In this document: positions 52,668-62,397 of the stretch, in pieces | Layout: the number at the start of each line of letters is the position of its first letter | How positions within the stretch are numbered: the stretch's first letter is position 1 | Origin: Jejuia pallidilutea | Lineage (GTDB): Bacteria; Bacteroidota; Bacteroidia; Flavobacteriales; Flavobacteriaceae | Direction: 5' to 3' | Length of the DNA: 64,000 bases | Assembly: GCF_002973595.1 (NCBI RefSeq) | Contig: NZ_PVEO01000008.1 | Span: 85,025 to 149,024, forward strand | Program-made: the position numbers and the translations under genes | Notes under the pieces: generated by a model | The model's input: only the letters and a program-made list of their open reading frames with translations | What the model was told of the DNA's origin: nothing | Database searches by the model: none

Positions 52668-55600
52668 CTATCTTATTAAAATTTTCTTAGTGGTTTTTCC
52701 TAGCGCTGTCTCTATGTTCAATATATAGTTGCCTAAAATATTCTGCGGAACTCTGTATTCTACATATTCATTGTTTGAGTTTGTAGCCAAATGAAATAAT
52801 GACTGCCCTAATATATTGAACATTTCAACGGATTTTATAGTTTGATTAAGTGGATTGTTGATGATTATACTACTTTTTTCTTTTGAATAATAGGCCTCTA
52901 CAGTATTGGTTTGCACTTTGTTTTCTGAGCTTAAAGTTTGGGATTTAGAGAATGTAATTTCAAATCTATTTAAATGAGATCCAGCGGTTAAGTAGGTTTC
53001 GTATTTAGATTTTTTTAAATTATGATAAATATTTAAGTCCTTATCATGTAAATAAATTTTTAAATCTTGACGGGCAGGGTTTTCCAATCTATCTACAGTT
53101 ATACTGTTATAACCGGCAGTATCTGTATGTATGCCCAGAGGAATTATAGTTTCGGTAGTTATAGTATCTACAGCTTGAATTAAATATTTTTCGTTATTTA
53201 ACATCCAATACATATCATCTATTTGGGTATCAATATATTTAGAGTCATATCCCCAGTCTACTCCTGAAGTAGCATTTTTATCAACTGTAAAAAGCAGTTG
53301 TCTTTTTATGGCATTTGTAGAATTAAACCCAATTCTAAGTTTCATTCTACTATCTATAGTTTTTGTTATTTCGCTCTTTTCCAGGGTTTTATATTTATCT
53401 TTTGAATTTGTGGTATCATCCTCAGGGTAAAAAATACGTTGACCATTATTAAAGTTTATGGTGCCGTTCGTTTCAGATGTTATATAAAAACCTTGTCCTA
53501 CTGGGATAAATCTATCTGGTATTTCTACTAAATCTTTACTTACAAACGTTCCTATATTGTTATTGCCCTGAGTTGCTGCTGGTAGTCCGCCGGAGAGGGA
53601 AAATGTAGCATAACCTCCTTGGTATTCGTTCGCTATATGAGAGCCACCACCCCAATGTTTCCAAAAGTAGAGCGTGCCATTGGTTGTGCCCAAACCAGAA
53701 ATTGTACTTTTGTTGTCTAGTAGGAATTGCACCGCATCAATTGAAGACGGGTAGGGGTTGCCAACCAAATAGTCGTTACCTGCATTTACGGTAAGATTTA
53801 TAGAACCATTGTTAGGTTTACCTTTAAGAATATATTTTTGTTGCTCATCTATAGAGCCTGTGCCAGGACCTTTCATGGTAAAGCCTTCTCCAGGAGTAAT
53901 TTCACCAGAGCTCCTTACGTGTTGCCAAGAAGCGTAGTCATCACTTAATTTGTTGCTAAACTTCCAAATCCAATAGTCTGCTATACCTAGGGGGTTTTCA
54001 GAACCATTGTAACCACTTGTTAAGAACTCTACATTTTTAAAAATATCTTTTACAGAATAATTGCTGTTATTTTTTATGTTATTACGCTTGCCAACAGGAG
54101 ATGCCCAGTAATTATAAGTGTATTTATCAGCAGTACCCTTTAGGTCTTTTTCTAAAATTCCAGAGCTGGATTCGTCTAAAGTACTTTGTGGTGTTTGTAT
54201 AAGTTGAGAGGCGTTATTTAATTTTAGAGTACCGTTAAGCTTTAAATACCATGAGTTAAATAAGCCTGCATTTTTATTTACGGTTAGTATAGCGCCTTGT
54301 TCTAAGATAAGTCCAGTGGTATTTATGGTTTTATCAATTTCTAAATTACCTTTTATTTTAATAATGGCGTGCTCTGGAGTTTTGTCTTGTATGTCCCAAA
54401 CATTTCCATGTCGCCAACTGTTAGTATCATTCCAATGTCCGCTAGTTGTTGTATTTGTTACATAAGGTAGAGGTGCAGAATATTCTTGAAAAGAGGTCAT
54501 GTTGTGTAATATACCATTTCTGCTGCTTACAGAGCTATCAGGTGTGTACCCGGTATCATCAATATCCATTTTATAATAGAGTATTAAATCATTCCACAGT
54601 AAACCCTCTATGTCTTTTGGTATTGTGGTACCGCTTATTTTTCCATTACTATTTTCAATTTTTTGATTTATTTGATAATGTAATTGGTTTTTAGATAAAG
54701 CTTTTTTGTAAACTCTAACTTCGTTAATAGCACCCTTAAAATAGTTGTTTTTGTTTTGCGTATTTCTCCCAATTTCAAAGTCGTAATCTGCATTCCAATC
54801 ACTTGAATTATTTATCTTGGTGTTGGTAAGGGCATTGTCGCTATAGCTCCAAATGGTTTGTCCGTTTAAATATAGTTGCACTGTGCCGTCTTTACCATTA
54901 AAAGCGAGCGCTACATGTTGCCAAATGTTTTCTTTTAGTAAAGCTTCATCAATTTCTGGAGAAAATATATCTAAACCTGTATCGGTTTTTAAAAAGGCTC
55001 TTAGTTTTTTATTAATGTCAATAAACAGTCTAAAATTACGTTGCCCCATTATATCTGCTCTATCAAAGTTGTTATCTAATTTAATCCACGACATTATGGT
55101 TAATTCGTTATTACCTCCCAGAAAAGGTGCTGTATTTATATAATCATCAGCACCATCAAAATCTAAAAGTTGTGGTGTACAAAAACTAAAGTCGCCTATA
55201 CCTGTAGCATGTGGTTGTTGCGTTTCACAAGTATTGCAATCTTCCCAAAGAATACTAATACTAGTGATATAGTTAGGGTCTGAAAAATTAACTCCTACCA
55301 TTGGGTTTTCTCCAGAGGTTAAGTTAGAAACTGCGTTAACTATACCTGTTGCACTATCAGAAGTATATGAAGGTGATGGAGAAGGGGTAAATTCAGGGTA
55401 GATGGTGTCTCCTTTAGTATTTTTTCCCGTAATGGTGTATTTATCGCCATTTACATTATAAACATTTATGTGGTGTATGTCGAACGAAAGTGCGTATATA
55501 GGTTTGCTAAAGGTAACAGTACAAGTTATACCAGTGCTATTAAACCCATTGGTTAATAAATCTATTCCTTTATATAAGTAACTGGATTGCGTACCTATTT

Positions 55601-55868
55601 TAGGTGTGTTTCCGGCCCAAAACCCGAAGCTATTGGTTTCTCCAGTAAAGGATACGGTAACATCCACATCGGAATTATCTACATTGGTAAATGTATTAGA
55701 AAGTGTGCCTGGGTGCCAGCCATATTCATTAGAATTTTCAGGAAAAGTAGACCATTTCAAGCTAAAATTATTTCCACATTCTGGAGTAGTATGAAGTTGT
55801 GCATATGTTTTAGTAGAAAAAAAACATAGAGAGAGTGTCATTAAAATAATAATAGCAATGTGCTTCAT
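52668..55868 (-). CDS. Secreted T9SS cargo with LamG domain
   Basis: 1066 residues. The signal peptide ends near TYAQ (residue 24). The N-terminal part (about 25-233) is a beta-rich domain with no clear family name. A LamG-like domain (about 234-395) opens with LLDFDGADDYINTAPF. The shared module (about 410-975, with YNYWASPVGKRN, FTMKGPG and NGSINLTVNAGNDYL) and a type A sorting domain (about 980-1066) follow. It is a shorter paralogue of its neighbours: the C-terminal two-thirds align closely to those of the proteins encoded on either side. It probably binds glycans at the cell surface. Confidence 0.85.
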   Translation of the reverse strand: MKHIAIIILMTLSLCFFSTKTYAQLHTTPECGNNFSLKWSTFPENSNEYGWHPGTLSNTFTNVDNSDVDVTVSFTGETNSFGFWAGNTPKIGTQSSYLYKGIDLLTNGFNSTGITCTVTFSKPIYALSFDIHHINVYNVNGDKYTITGKNTKGDTIYPEFTPSPSPSYTSDSATGIVNAVSNLTSGENPMVGVNFSDPNYITSISILWEDCNTCETQQPHATGIGDFSFCTPQLLDFDGADDYINTAPFLGGNNELTIMSWIKLDNNFDRADIMGQRNFRLFIDINKKLRAFLKTDTGLDIFSPEIDEALLKENIWQHVALAFNGKDGTVQLYLNGQTIWSYSDNALTNTKINNSSDWNADYDFEIGRNTQNKNNYFKGAINEVRVYKKALSKNQLHYQINQKIENSNGKISGTTIPKDIEGLLWNDLILYYKMDIDDTGYTPDSSVSSRNGILHNMTSFQEYSAPLPYVTNTTTSGHWNDTNSWRHGNVWDIQDKTPEHAIIKIKGNLEIDKTINTTGLILEQGAILTVNKNAGLFNSWYLKLNGTLKLNNASQLIQTPQSTLDESSSGILEKDLKGTADKYTYNYWASPVGKRNNIKNNSNYSVKDIFKNVEFLTSGYNGSENPLGIADYWIWKFSNKLSDDYASWQHVRSSGEITPGEGFTMKGPGTGSIDEQQKYILKGKPNNGSINLTVNAGNDYLVGNPYPSSIDAVQFLLDNKSTISGLGTTNGTLYFWKHWGGGSHIANEYQGGYATFSLSGGLPAATQGNNNIGTFVSKDLVEIPDRFIPVGQGFYITSETNGTINFNNGQRIFYPEDDTTNSKDKYKTLEKSEITKTIDSRMKLRIGFNSTNAIKRQLLFTVDKNATSGVDWGYDSKYIDTQIDDMYWMLNNEKYLIQAVDTITTETIIPLGIHTDTAGYNSITVDRLENPARQDLKIYLHDKDLNIYHNLKKSKYETYLTAGSHLNRFEITFSKSQTLSSENKVQTNTVEAYYSKEKSSIIINNPLNQTIKSVEMFNILGQSLFHLATNSNNEYVEYRVPQNILGNYILNIETALGKTTKKILIR

Positions 55869-55878
55869 AATTTTAAAC

Positions 55879-55899
55879 TATTTAGTTTAAGGCTAAATA
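55879..55899 (-). promoter_or_regulatory. Leader palindrome of the second T9SS gene
   Basis: TATTTAG (55879-55885) and CTAAATA (55893-55899) are exact complements with a 7-nt loop, 10 bp before the start codon. Same core and loop length as the element at 52427. Confidence 0.6.
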
Positions 55900-55954
55900 T
55901 ATGTTTGGTAATAAATTATATACCCAGCTAATATAGGTGTTTGTTTTTTATTTT

Positions 55955-55987
55955 AACGATAAAATGTATAAAAAAATCGATAAAGTG
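55955..55987 (-). promoter_or_regulatory. Direct-repeat pair upstream of the second T9SS gene
   Basis: AACGATAAAATG (55955-55966) and ATCGATAAAGTG (55976-55987) on plus, 21 bp apart, each one base away from ATCGATNAAATG. They lie 87-119 bp upstream of the start codon. No exact TAnnTTTG box was found on minus in this spacer. Confidence 0.55.
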
Positions 55988-56020
55988 TATTTTTCACGTG
56001 CTACAATATTCAAAACGATA

Positions 56021-56067
56021 TTAAAAAGTTGGAACAGGTTTTAAATTTACTTATTCCAACTTTTTAA
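56021..56067 (-). terminator. Terminator after the third T9SS gene
   Basis: TTAAAAAGTTGGAA (56021-56034) and TTCCAACTTTTTAA (56054-56067) pair perfectly over 14 bp with a 19-nt loop, 27 bp after the minus-strand stop codon. Confidence 0.8.
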
Positions 56068-56094
56068 AATATTTAAATATTTAGCAAACTATTT

Positions 56095-59000
56095 TTATTC
56101 TATTATTATTTTTTGGGAAATGGAATTTTCGTGCTCTAAATTAACTTTAACTATGTAAATTCCGGTTGCAATTCCTTCAATATTATGTTTAATAGTATTG
56201 GCATCGGTAGCTTGAGGAAAGTTGCGAATAGACTGACCTATTAAATTGAAAACTTCAATCTCCGTAATACTTTTTTCTGTAGGATTTTGAATTACCAAGT
56301 TTTTATTTTCGTTAGAATACAGTATTTGTAAATTTTCAAATTCTGAATGATTAGTATTTAGAGTTACATTACTGCTAAAGGTAATTTCGAATCTATCTTT
56401 ATATTCACCTGGTTGTAAACTTATAGTGTATTCATTTTGTTTTAAGTCGTGATATAAGTTTAACTCTTTATCGTGAATGTAGATATTGGTATCGCTTTCT
56501 ATGTTTATAAACTCGTCTACTCTAATAGTAGCTAAGCCTGCTTTAGATACTTTAATGCCTAATGGCAACACCTGTTCTTTATTAAAATTATTAACTGCTT
56601 GAATTACCAGAGGTACATTATTAAAGTTCCAATACATGTCTTCTTTTGCAGAATCGATTAAAAGCGCATCGTAACCTAAATCAAATTCGTTTGAAGCATT
56701 TGCATCAACCCCTGTTAATAGTTCGCGGTGATAGCCATTGGGAGAATCAAACACTAATCTTATTTTCTGTCTGGTGTCTACAATTCCGTTGTTTGTAACA
56801 GACTTGTTGTTTTTCTTGCCCTTAACAAATATGGATCCAGAATTAGTACCAGTTACAATTTCTTTTTGAAATACTCTTTGGCTATTTTTAATCAAGATAT
56901 TTCCTCCAACTATGGGCTGCGATAATCCAGTTATAGTAGGGTCGTTCACAGCAGATACAAAAAACCCTTGTCCCACGGGAATATATCTTTCGGGGCGTTT
57001 TGTTCCAGAAACATAAGTGGCGTTAATTCTAGCATCGCTAGATATAGCTAAGGTACCGCCAAGTAAGGTGTAAACAGCATAACCGCCTTGATACTCTCCT
57101 AAGGCATGAGTACTGTCTGAGAAGTGATCCCAGAAGTATAGTGCCCCTGTAATAATATTTTGAGTATTAGTACCGCCATCGGTAGTACTTAGGTTATCTA
57201 AAATAAAAGCATTTGCATCTAATGCAGACGGGTATGGATTACCAATTAAAAAATCATTATCTACAGTAATTGGTAAACTGAAATCGCCATTATTGGGCTG
57301 ACCCAGAAACTCGTAATTCTGTTCTGGAGTTGCAACACCAGGACCTTTCATGGTGAACCCTTGCCCTACTGGTATAGCTGTTGTACTTCTGGTGTGTTGC
57401 CATTGCGCATAATCGTTATTTGGTAAATTGGCATAAGACCAAATCCAATAATCGGCATTTTGTACAGGTGAGGCTGTTCCGTTATACCCAGAAGTTAAGA
57501 AACCTACATTGTTAAATACACTTGAAACAGTATAATCTGCGTTACTGGTAGGCGATACTGGAGAGCTCCAATAGTTATAAATATAAGAGCTAGCAACGCC
57601 TTGTTGGTCACGCTCTAATGTGCCTGTGCTTGTAGCATCAAAATCACTTCGGTCAGTTTGTACTAATTGAGATTCACCTTCTAAATCAATAGTGCCATCA
57701 AGTTTTAAATAATGCGTTACTGTTAAACCTATACCTTCATTTGCAGCGGTATCACCATTAACTTGCAAATCACCACTATCTAATATTAAGCCTTGTACAG
57801 CACAGTCTCTACTTCTTACCGCTGTAGGTGTTGCTCCCAAATAAGTATTATGATTTATTTCAACAATATTCCAGTCAATTGGTGTAGTGCCATCAACTAT
57901 AGAAAGTGAATTTGGTAAGTCTTGAACAGCATTGTTTAGCCAAGTACCTGTAGCATCCCATGAACCAGCGGCTTGCGTTTGGTATGGTAATGGTGCGGTT
58001 TGGAAATCTACCGTATTTAAGTTTCTTAAAGCTCCTTGTATGTTATTACCAGACATATCATCAGTATTGGTGTATGTATATACCGACATAGGGTAATAAG
58101 CGGCTAAATCTGTCCATGGCATTGAATTAATTTCATTTTTTGTAATACCTACAGGAATTACGTCTCCTTTAATTAAAAAGGGTGTAGGTGTTCCGCTTAC
58201 ATCTACAATTTCAATGAGCTCCTGATTCATCATATATCTAAGCTGAGCAGGACTAAGTGCCACATCCCAAACTCTTACTTCATCTATGTTTCCTGCGAAA
58301 TAATCTGTTGTGTTTGGATCCCATCCATCTGCTGCTGCAATTAAGAACTTTTGTGATGTTGCTACAGGGGCTGGTAATGCTAACGATGTATCTTGTACAC
58401 CATCAATATAAAGTGTTGCGGTACCTGCATTGTAAATAACAGCAACATGATGCCACTTATTTTCTGGTATCGCTACAGATGATGTTATAGTACTTGCTGC
58501 ACCGTTTACTGTAAACGCTAATCTTCCAGAACCATTAATTCTTAAATCGTATCCCTCTGTATTTGCTGCATTTCTTTTTGACATGATAGAAGCATTAGTT
58601 GTACCTGTGTCTCTCTTAATCCATGCAGACAAGGTAAATTCAGTTGGGTTTAAATCTAAGTTGTTTTCCATATCCATATAGTCAACAACGCCATCGAAAT
58701 AAACAGATCGTTCTCTAATAACCTGCGGCGCGTACCCAAACGTAATATACTTAGTGCCGTTAAAATTATAGTCGGCTTCTAAATTTCCACTTCCATCGGG
58801 AGTCATCACTCTGTAATCTGCTGTTGGGTCAAAAATACCTGTGTCAGAAATAAACATGTAGTAACTTCCAGGAGGCGTAAAACCTCTAACGGCATTTTGT
58901 GGAATTCTAACCTTACAAGACGGGATGTCTCCTCCAGTTTCAACTACTTTCCATACACGTTGCATGGCTACAAAGGATACAGGGGTAGATAAACCTGATA

Positions 59001-62000
59001 TGCCAGAACTCATATCTACAGAGATAGTACTTGGTGATGATGATAGAGGTGCATTATTATTGCCCCAAACTAAATACTCTCTGTCATTAAAAGTTGTGGT
59101 ATTGGTACTTATATTCACATTATTTGTATCGTAAATATCACTCAAACCTATAGTTAAAAATCCGCTTGTTAGTCCTGTGCCATCACTAAATTTATTTTCA
59201 CTAGCCGATTGTTTTTGAAGTAAACCAGAGTTATCATCTCTACCAATTCCTGCTATGTCATAATTATAACCCGTTTCTGATGTGTCCCATATAACATCGC
59301 CTTGGGAATTGATATAATCTACATCGTTTAGTCTATCTGCTGTTGTACTATTTGTAGCATGCAATGTTATTCCGTTTTTTATAGCTAGGTACGATTGAAT
59401 TTTTTGTTGTCCTAAAGACGAATTTTTAGAACTATAACTTATAATTTCTGTAATTTTTCCATCTACATAAGCAGGAATGTTACCGTTTAAAGTAAACCTT
59501 CCAACACCCAAATAGTATTGTTGATTTAAAAATTCTGAAAAATTTAAGTTTCCTGTAAACGATCCAGGAGATGGAGATGTATTGAAGGCTTGACCTTCCA
59601 TATTATCTATTCTGATACCGTTTTTATAGATTTCTGTGGTGTTGTCTAAAGGATTGGTTTTTATATTATATATAATCACTTCATCGGTATAGCTTTCAGA
59701 GGTGCTCGTAAATGCTTTGCCATATTGTAATTCTGAAGCAGGTGTAGGTGAGGTAGGAACAGAACTTGACATGTGGGCAACAACTTCATCAGCAAATCTG
59801 CGAGAAATATTGCCTAATCCCAAGCCAGTACCATCAACTTGTGGACTTACATCAGCAACTCTCCCTCCAATAGGGACCTGCCTATTACTGCCACCATTAT
59901 TTATGGTACCGTTAGATTTTATGACTACAAAATAATCATGTGAAAAATAACCGCCTTTACCCCGCATAAACTCTGCACTTGATCGGTCAAAGTTAATTAC
60001 TGGATTAAAGTTTATGTTGTCTGTGTTATTATCATGAAAAGACGGGCTATTAGTAGTAATTGCATTAGCATCATTATCAAAAGCACTATCAGACCAATTA
60101 TCAATATCAGTTCCATCAGTAATACTTCCTGATTCAGAAGTGGCTTTTAACCAAAGCTTTAAGTTAGCATTCATAGAACCAGGCCCAATAATTGGGTCAG
60201 GAAAAGGAGTTATTGGATCAGCATAAATTAAAACATTATCAAATGCTACTCCATCATCTACAGTGACATCGTTGTCAGAAGCAAATACAAATCTAAATTG
60301 AATTTCAGCAGAATTGTCTAATGATGTTGGTAATGCTATTTTAGCAGTTTCAAAATAGTTAGAAATGGCTTGTGTAGTATTTGTATTTCCTGTCCAACCA
60401 TCAGAACCAACAGATAAAGCATCAACTACACCAGATCCATCGTACCAATTTGTGCCATCTCCATATGTACCTAAAATTGTCCATGGCGACCAAACTCCTG
60501 AAGACCTTTTTCTGTATTCTACAATCATACCATCGTCATCATCTGCATCTACATTATAGCGTATATCAGTGCTAAATTCCATATTATAATACCCTGTAGT
60601 AGATATTATAGGGCTTTCCACAGTTGTATAGGCATTACTAGAGTAGTCGTTGTAAGTGTCAGTGAACCAATAGCTTCCTTCTGCTACCTCAGATGCTGCT
60701 GTTAATCCTGTTCCATAAGACCAATTTGTTGTAGACCCAGTAGATGCAGTCCATCCTCCATTGTTTTCGTCAAAATTCTCATAATAAATCGTATAAATAG
60801 GTGGTCCAGTTATTCCTGTACCGTGAATATTAAATGTATACGTATTTTCATCAGCGTCGTTGTTGGCTATAGACACGGTGGCGGTTCTCAAACCTGCTCC
60901 ATTAGGGTCAAAAGTTATTTGAAAAGTTGAACTACTACTAGCAGCAATTGTGCCTGAAGGTATAGCAGTAACTGTAAAATCACTAGCATGTGCTCCGGAT
61001 ATATTTACATAAGGAGAAGCTCCAGTTAAGTTTAAGTTAGTTATTGTTCCTAAATTTTGGATAGTAAATGTATTAGTATTTGTGCCACTTGAGATTAAAA
61101 GACTTCCAAAGTCTGTGTCATCTGCTATATCAGGAGTTATGTCTCCATTAGAAATATCAACACCGTTCCCTTGGATGTTAATTTCTTGTAAAGTTGTAGT
61201 TCCTGTACCTTGAATATTGAAATTGTATGGGTTTTCATTCGAATCATTATTTGCTATACTTACTGTAGCTGTTCTAAGTCCAGTAGCACTAGGGTTAAAT
61301 GTTATGGTAAATGTTGTACTGCTAGAAGGGGCAATACTACTCGAAGGATTTGTAGTTACTGTAAAGTCTCCTGCATGTGCACCACTAATATTTACTAATG
61401 GCCCACCAGTTAAGTTTAATGTGCCGGTACCAGTATTTTGAATGGTAAATGTATTAGGATTAGTTCCCACTGTAACATCTTGACTTCCAAAATCAGTATC
61501 GTCCACTGTACTTGGTGAAGTATCGTTATCTGATATGTCCGTGCCGTTACCTCTTATGTTTATTTCAGGAATAGGACCTAGTATAGCTGTCATAGAAACA
61601 TTATCAATAGCAATATCACCATTCCAACTTGCTCCTCTTACTCCTCTAAATCTTATTTTTACTGTTTGTCCAACATAGGCGGCTAGGTTCAAACTAATTT
61701 GATTGTATGCTTGGGCATTTGATGTTTGTACTTGGTTGGTTTCAGACCATAACAAATTTGGATAGGTACTTCCATTATCAGTACTAAGCTCTACAAACAA
61801 TCCTCCTATGTTACCTCCATAAATGTGGTACCAGAATGAAAATGTTGCTGCACTAGCAGCTGTGAGGTTAAAGCAAGGACTTTCTAAGTTAGCTGTATCT
61901 CCATTTGTTCTAGGGGAAGATGTTTCAATAAACATATACCATGTACTTGAATTACCTGTACTAGGGCCTGTGCCAGAACTTGGAGTTCCACCACTATCTC

Positions 62001-62178
62001 GTGTCCAATTGAAGTCGTCTCCACTATCTTGAGTCCATAAACCTATTCCAGACTCAAAGCCTTCGGAGTATGGAAATGTATTTATAGTACTCCCACAAGT
62101 TTGTGAGTATAAACTAAAGGAAAGTATCATGCTACTAATAAACACATACAACCTTAATAGATAAGTAGTTTTTTTCAT
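56095..62178 (-). CDS. Giant secreted T9SS cargo: two choice-of-anchor D, LamG
   Basis: 2027 residues. After a signal peptide (cleavage near LYSQ, residue 26) come a MAM-like domain (about 30-200), two choice-of-anchor D domains (about 205-325 and 330-450, each with HAGDFTVT- or [12 protein letters not shown] strands), a second MAM-like domain (about 460-660), a large region resembling DUF8202 (about 670-1100), a LamG-like domain (about 1156-1320), the shared module (about 1330-1935) and a type A sorting domain (about 1940-2027, ending [11 protein letters not shown]). It is the largest of the three paralogues. Adhesion or glycan binding is likely, with no catalytic motif seen. Confidence 0.85.
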   Translation of the reverse strand: MKKTTYLLRLYVFISSMILSFSLYSQTCGSTINTFPYSEGFESGIGLWTQDSGDDFNWTRDSGGTPSSGTGPSTGNSSTWYMFIETSSPRTNGDTANLESPCFNLTAASAATFSFWYHIYGGNIGGLFVELSTDNGSTYPNLLWSETNQVQTSNAQAYNQISLNLAAYVGQTVKIRFRGVRGASWNGDIAIDNVSMTAILGPIPEINIRGNGTDISDNDTSPSTVDDTDFGSQDVTVGTNPNTFTIQNTGTGTLNLTGGPLVNISGAHAGDFTVTTNPSSSIAPSSSTTFTITFNPSATGLRTATVSIANNDSNENPYNFNIQGTGTTTLQEINIQGNGVDISNGDITPDIADDTDFGSLLISSGTNTNTFTIQNLGTITNLNLTGASPYVNISGAHASDFTVTAIPSGTIAASSSSTFQITFDPNGAGLRTATVSIANNDADENTYTFNIHGTGITGPPIYTIYYENFDENNGGWTASTGSTTNWSYGTGLTAASEVAEGSYWFTDTYNDYSSNAYTTVESPIISTTGYYNMEFSTDIRYNVDADDDDGMIVEYRKRSSGVWSPWTILGTYGDGTNWYDGSGVVDALSVGSDGWTGNTNTTQAISNYFETAKIALPTSLDNSAEIQFRFVFASDNDVTVDDGVAFDNVLIYADPITPFPDPIIGPGSMNANLKLWLKATSESGSITDGTDIDNWSDSAFDNDANAITTNSPSFHDNNTDNINFNPVINFDRSSAEFMRGKGGYFSHDYFVVIKSNGTINNGGSNRQVPIGGRVADVSPQVDGTGLGLGNISRRFADEVVAHMSSSVPTSPTPASELQYGKAFTSTSESYTDEVIIYNIKTNPLDNTTEIYKNGIRIDNMEGQAFNTSPSPGSFTGNLNFSEFLNQQYYLGVGRFTLNGNIPAYVDGKITEIISYSSKNSSLGQQKIQSYLAIKNGITLHATNSTTADRLNDVDYINSQGDVIWDTSETGYNYDIAGIGRDDNSGLLQKQSASENKFSDGTGLTSGFLTIGLSDIYDTNNVNISTNTTTFNDREYLVWGNNNAPLSSSPSTISVDMSSGISGLSTPVSFVAMQRVWKVVETGGDIPSCKVRIPQNAVRGFTPPGSYYMFISDTGIFDPTADYRVMTPDGSGNLEADYNFNGTKYITFGYAPQVIRERSVYFDGVVDYMDMENNLDLNPTEFTLSAWIKRDTGTTNASIMSKRNAANTEGYDLRINGSGRLAFTVNGAASTITSSVAIPENKWHHVAVIYNAGTATLYIDGVQDTSLALPAPVATSQKFLIAAADGWDPNTTDYFAGNIDEVRVWDVALSPAQLRYMMNQELIEIVDVSGTPTPFLIKGDVIPVGITKNEINSMPWTDLAAYYPMSVYTYTNTDDMSGNNIQGALRNLNTVDFQTAPLPYQTQAAGSWDATGTWLNNAVQDLPNSLSIVDGTTPIDWNIVEINHNTYLGATPTAVRSRDCAVQGLILDSGDLQVNGDTAANEGIGLTVTHYLKLDGTIDLEGESQLVQTDRSDFDATSTGTLERDQQGVASSYIYNYWSSPVSPTSNADYTVSSVFNNVGFLTSGYNGTASPVQNADYWIWSYANLPNNDYAQWQHTRSTTAIPVGQGFTMKGPGVATPEQNYEFLGQPNNGDFSLPITVDNDFLIGNPYPSALDANAFILDNLSTTDGGTNTQNIITGALYFWDHFSDSTHALGEYQGGYAVYTLLGGTLAISSDARINATYVSGTKRPERYIPVGQGFFVSAVNDPTITGLSQPIVGGNILIKNSQRVFQKEIVTGTNSGSIFVKGKKNNKSVTNNGIVDTRQKIRLVFDSPNGYHRELLTGVDANASNEFDLGYDALLIDSAKEDMYWNFNNVPLVIQAVNNFNKEQVLPLGIKVSKAGLATIRVDEFINIESDTNIYIHDKELNLYHDLKQNEYTISLQPGEYKDRFEITFSSNVTLNTNHSEFENLQILYSNENKNLVIQNPTEKSITEIEVFNLIGQSIRNFPQATDANTIKHNIEGIATGIYIVKVNLEHENSISQKIIIE

Positions 62179-62192
62179 GAGAGATTAAGTTT

Positions 62193-62207
62193 TTAGTTTG
62201 GGACTAA
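62193..62207 (-). promoter_or_regulatory. Leader palindrome of the third T9SS gene (short arms)
   Basis: TTAG (62193-62196), a 7-nt loop and CTAA (62204-62207), 14 bp before the start codon. The arms are shorter than at the two other genes, but core and loop length agree. Confidence 0.45.
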
Positions 62208-62218
62208 TCATTTAGCGC

Positions 62219-62266
62219 CAAATGTATACTATAGCTCTATGAAATGCAAATATAATCGATGAAATG
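62219..62266 (-). promoter_or_regulatory. -7 box candidates and direct-repeat pair upstream of the third T9SS gene
   Basis: On plus, CTCTATGAAATG (62235-62246) and ATCGATGAAATG (62255-62266) are 20 bp apart; with flanks the pair reads TCnATGAAATGCA twice. Two exact minus-strand TAnnTTTG boxes exist: TACATTTG at 62226-62219 and TATATTTG at 62254-62247. The repeats end 57 bp or more before the start codon. Confidence 0.55.
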
Positions 62267-62346
62267 CATTTTATTTTAGTAAATAATTGATATTTAGTAT
62301 GTTGTAGAATTGAGATTAAAAAGATTTAACTGATTATTCATAAAAC

Positions 62347-62387
62347 AAAAACGAGATTAGACTTAACTTAAACCTAATCTCGTTTTT
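62347..62387 (-). terminator. Terminator after the MopE-repeat gene
   Basis: AAAAACGAGATTAG (62347-62360) and CTAATCTCGTTTTT (62374-62387) pair perfectly over 14 bp with a 13-nt loop, 10 bp after the minus-strand stop codon. The minus-strand 3' side is T-rich. Confidence 0.88.
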
Positions 62388-62397
62388 ATCTTTTTTA

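Noticed and set aside
57900..61450. Plus-strand ORFs of 60-77 codons inside the giant T9SS genes (for example 58257-58439, 59702-59935, 61217-61441)
   Set aside because: They are antisense shadows of long, well-supported minus-strand genes; composition follows the host gene and no signal or domain is present.
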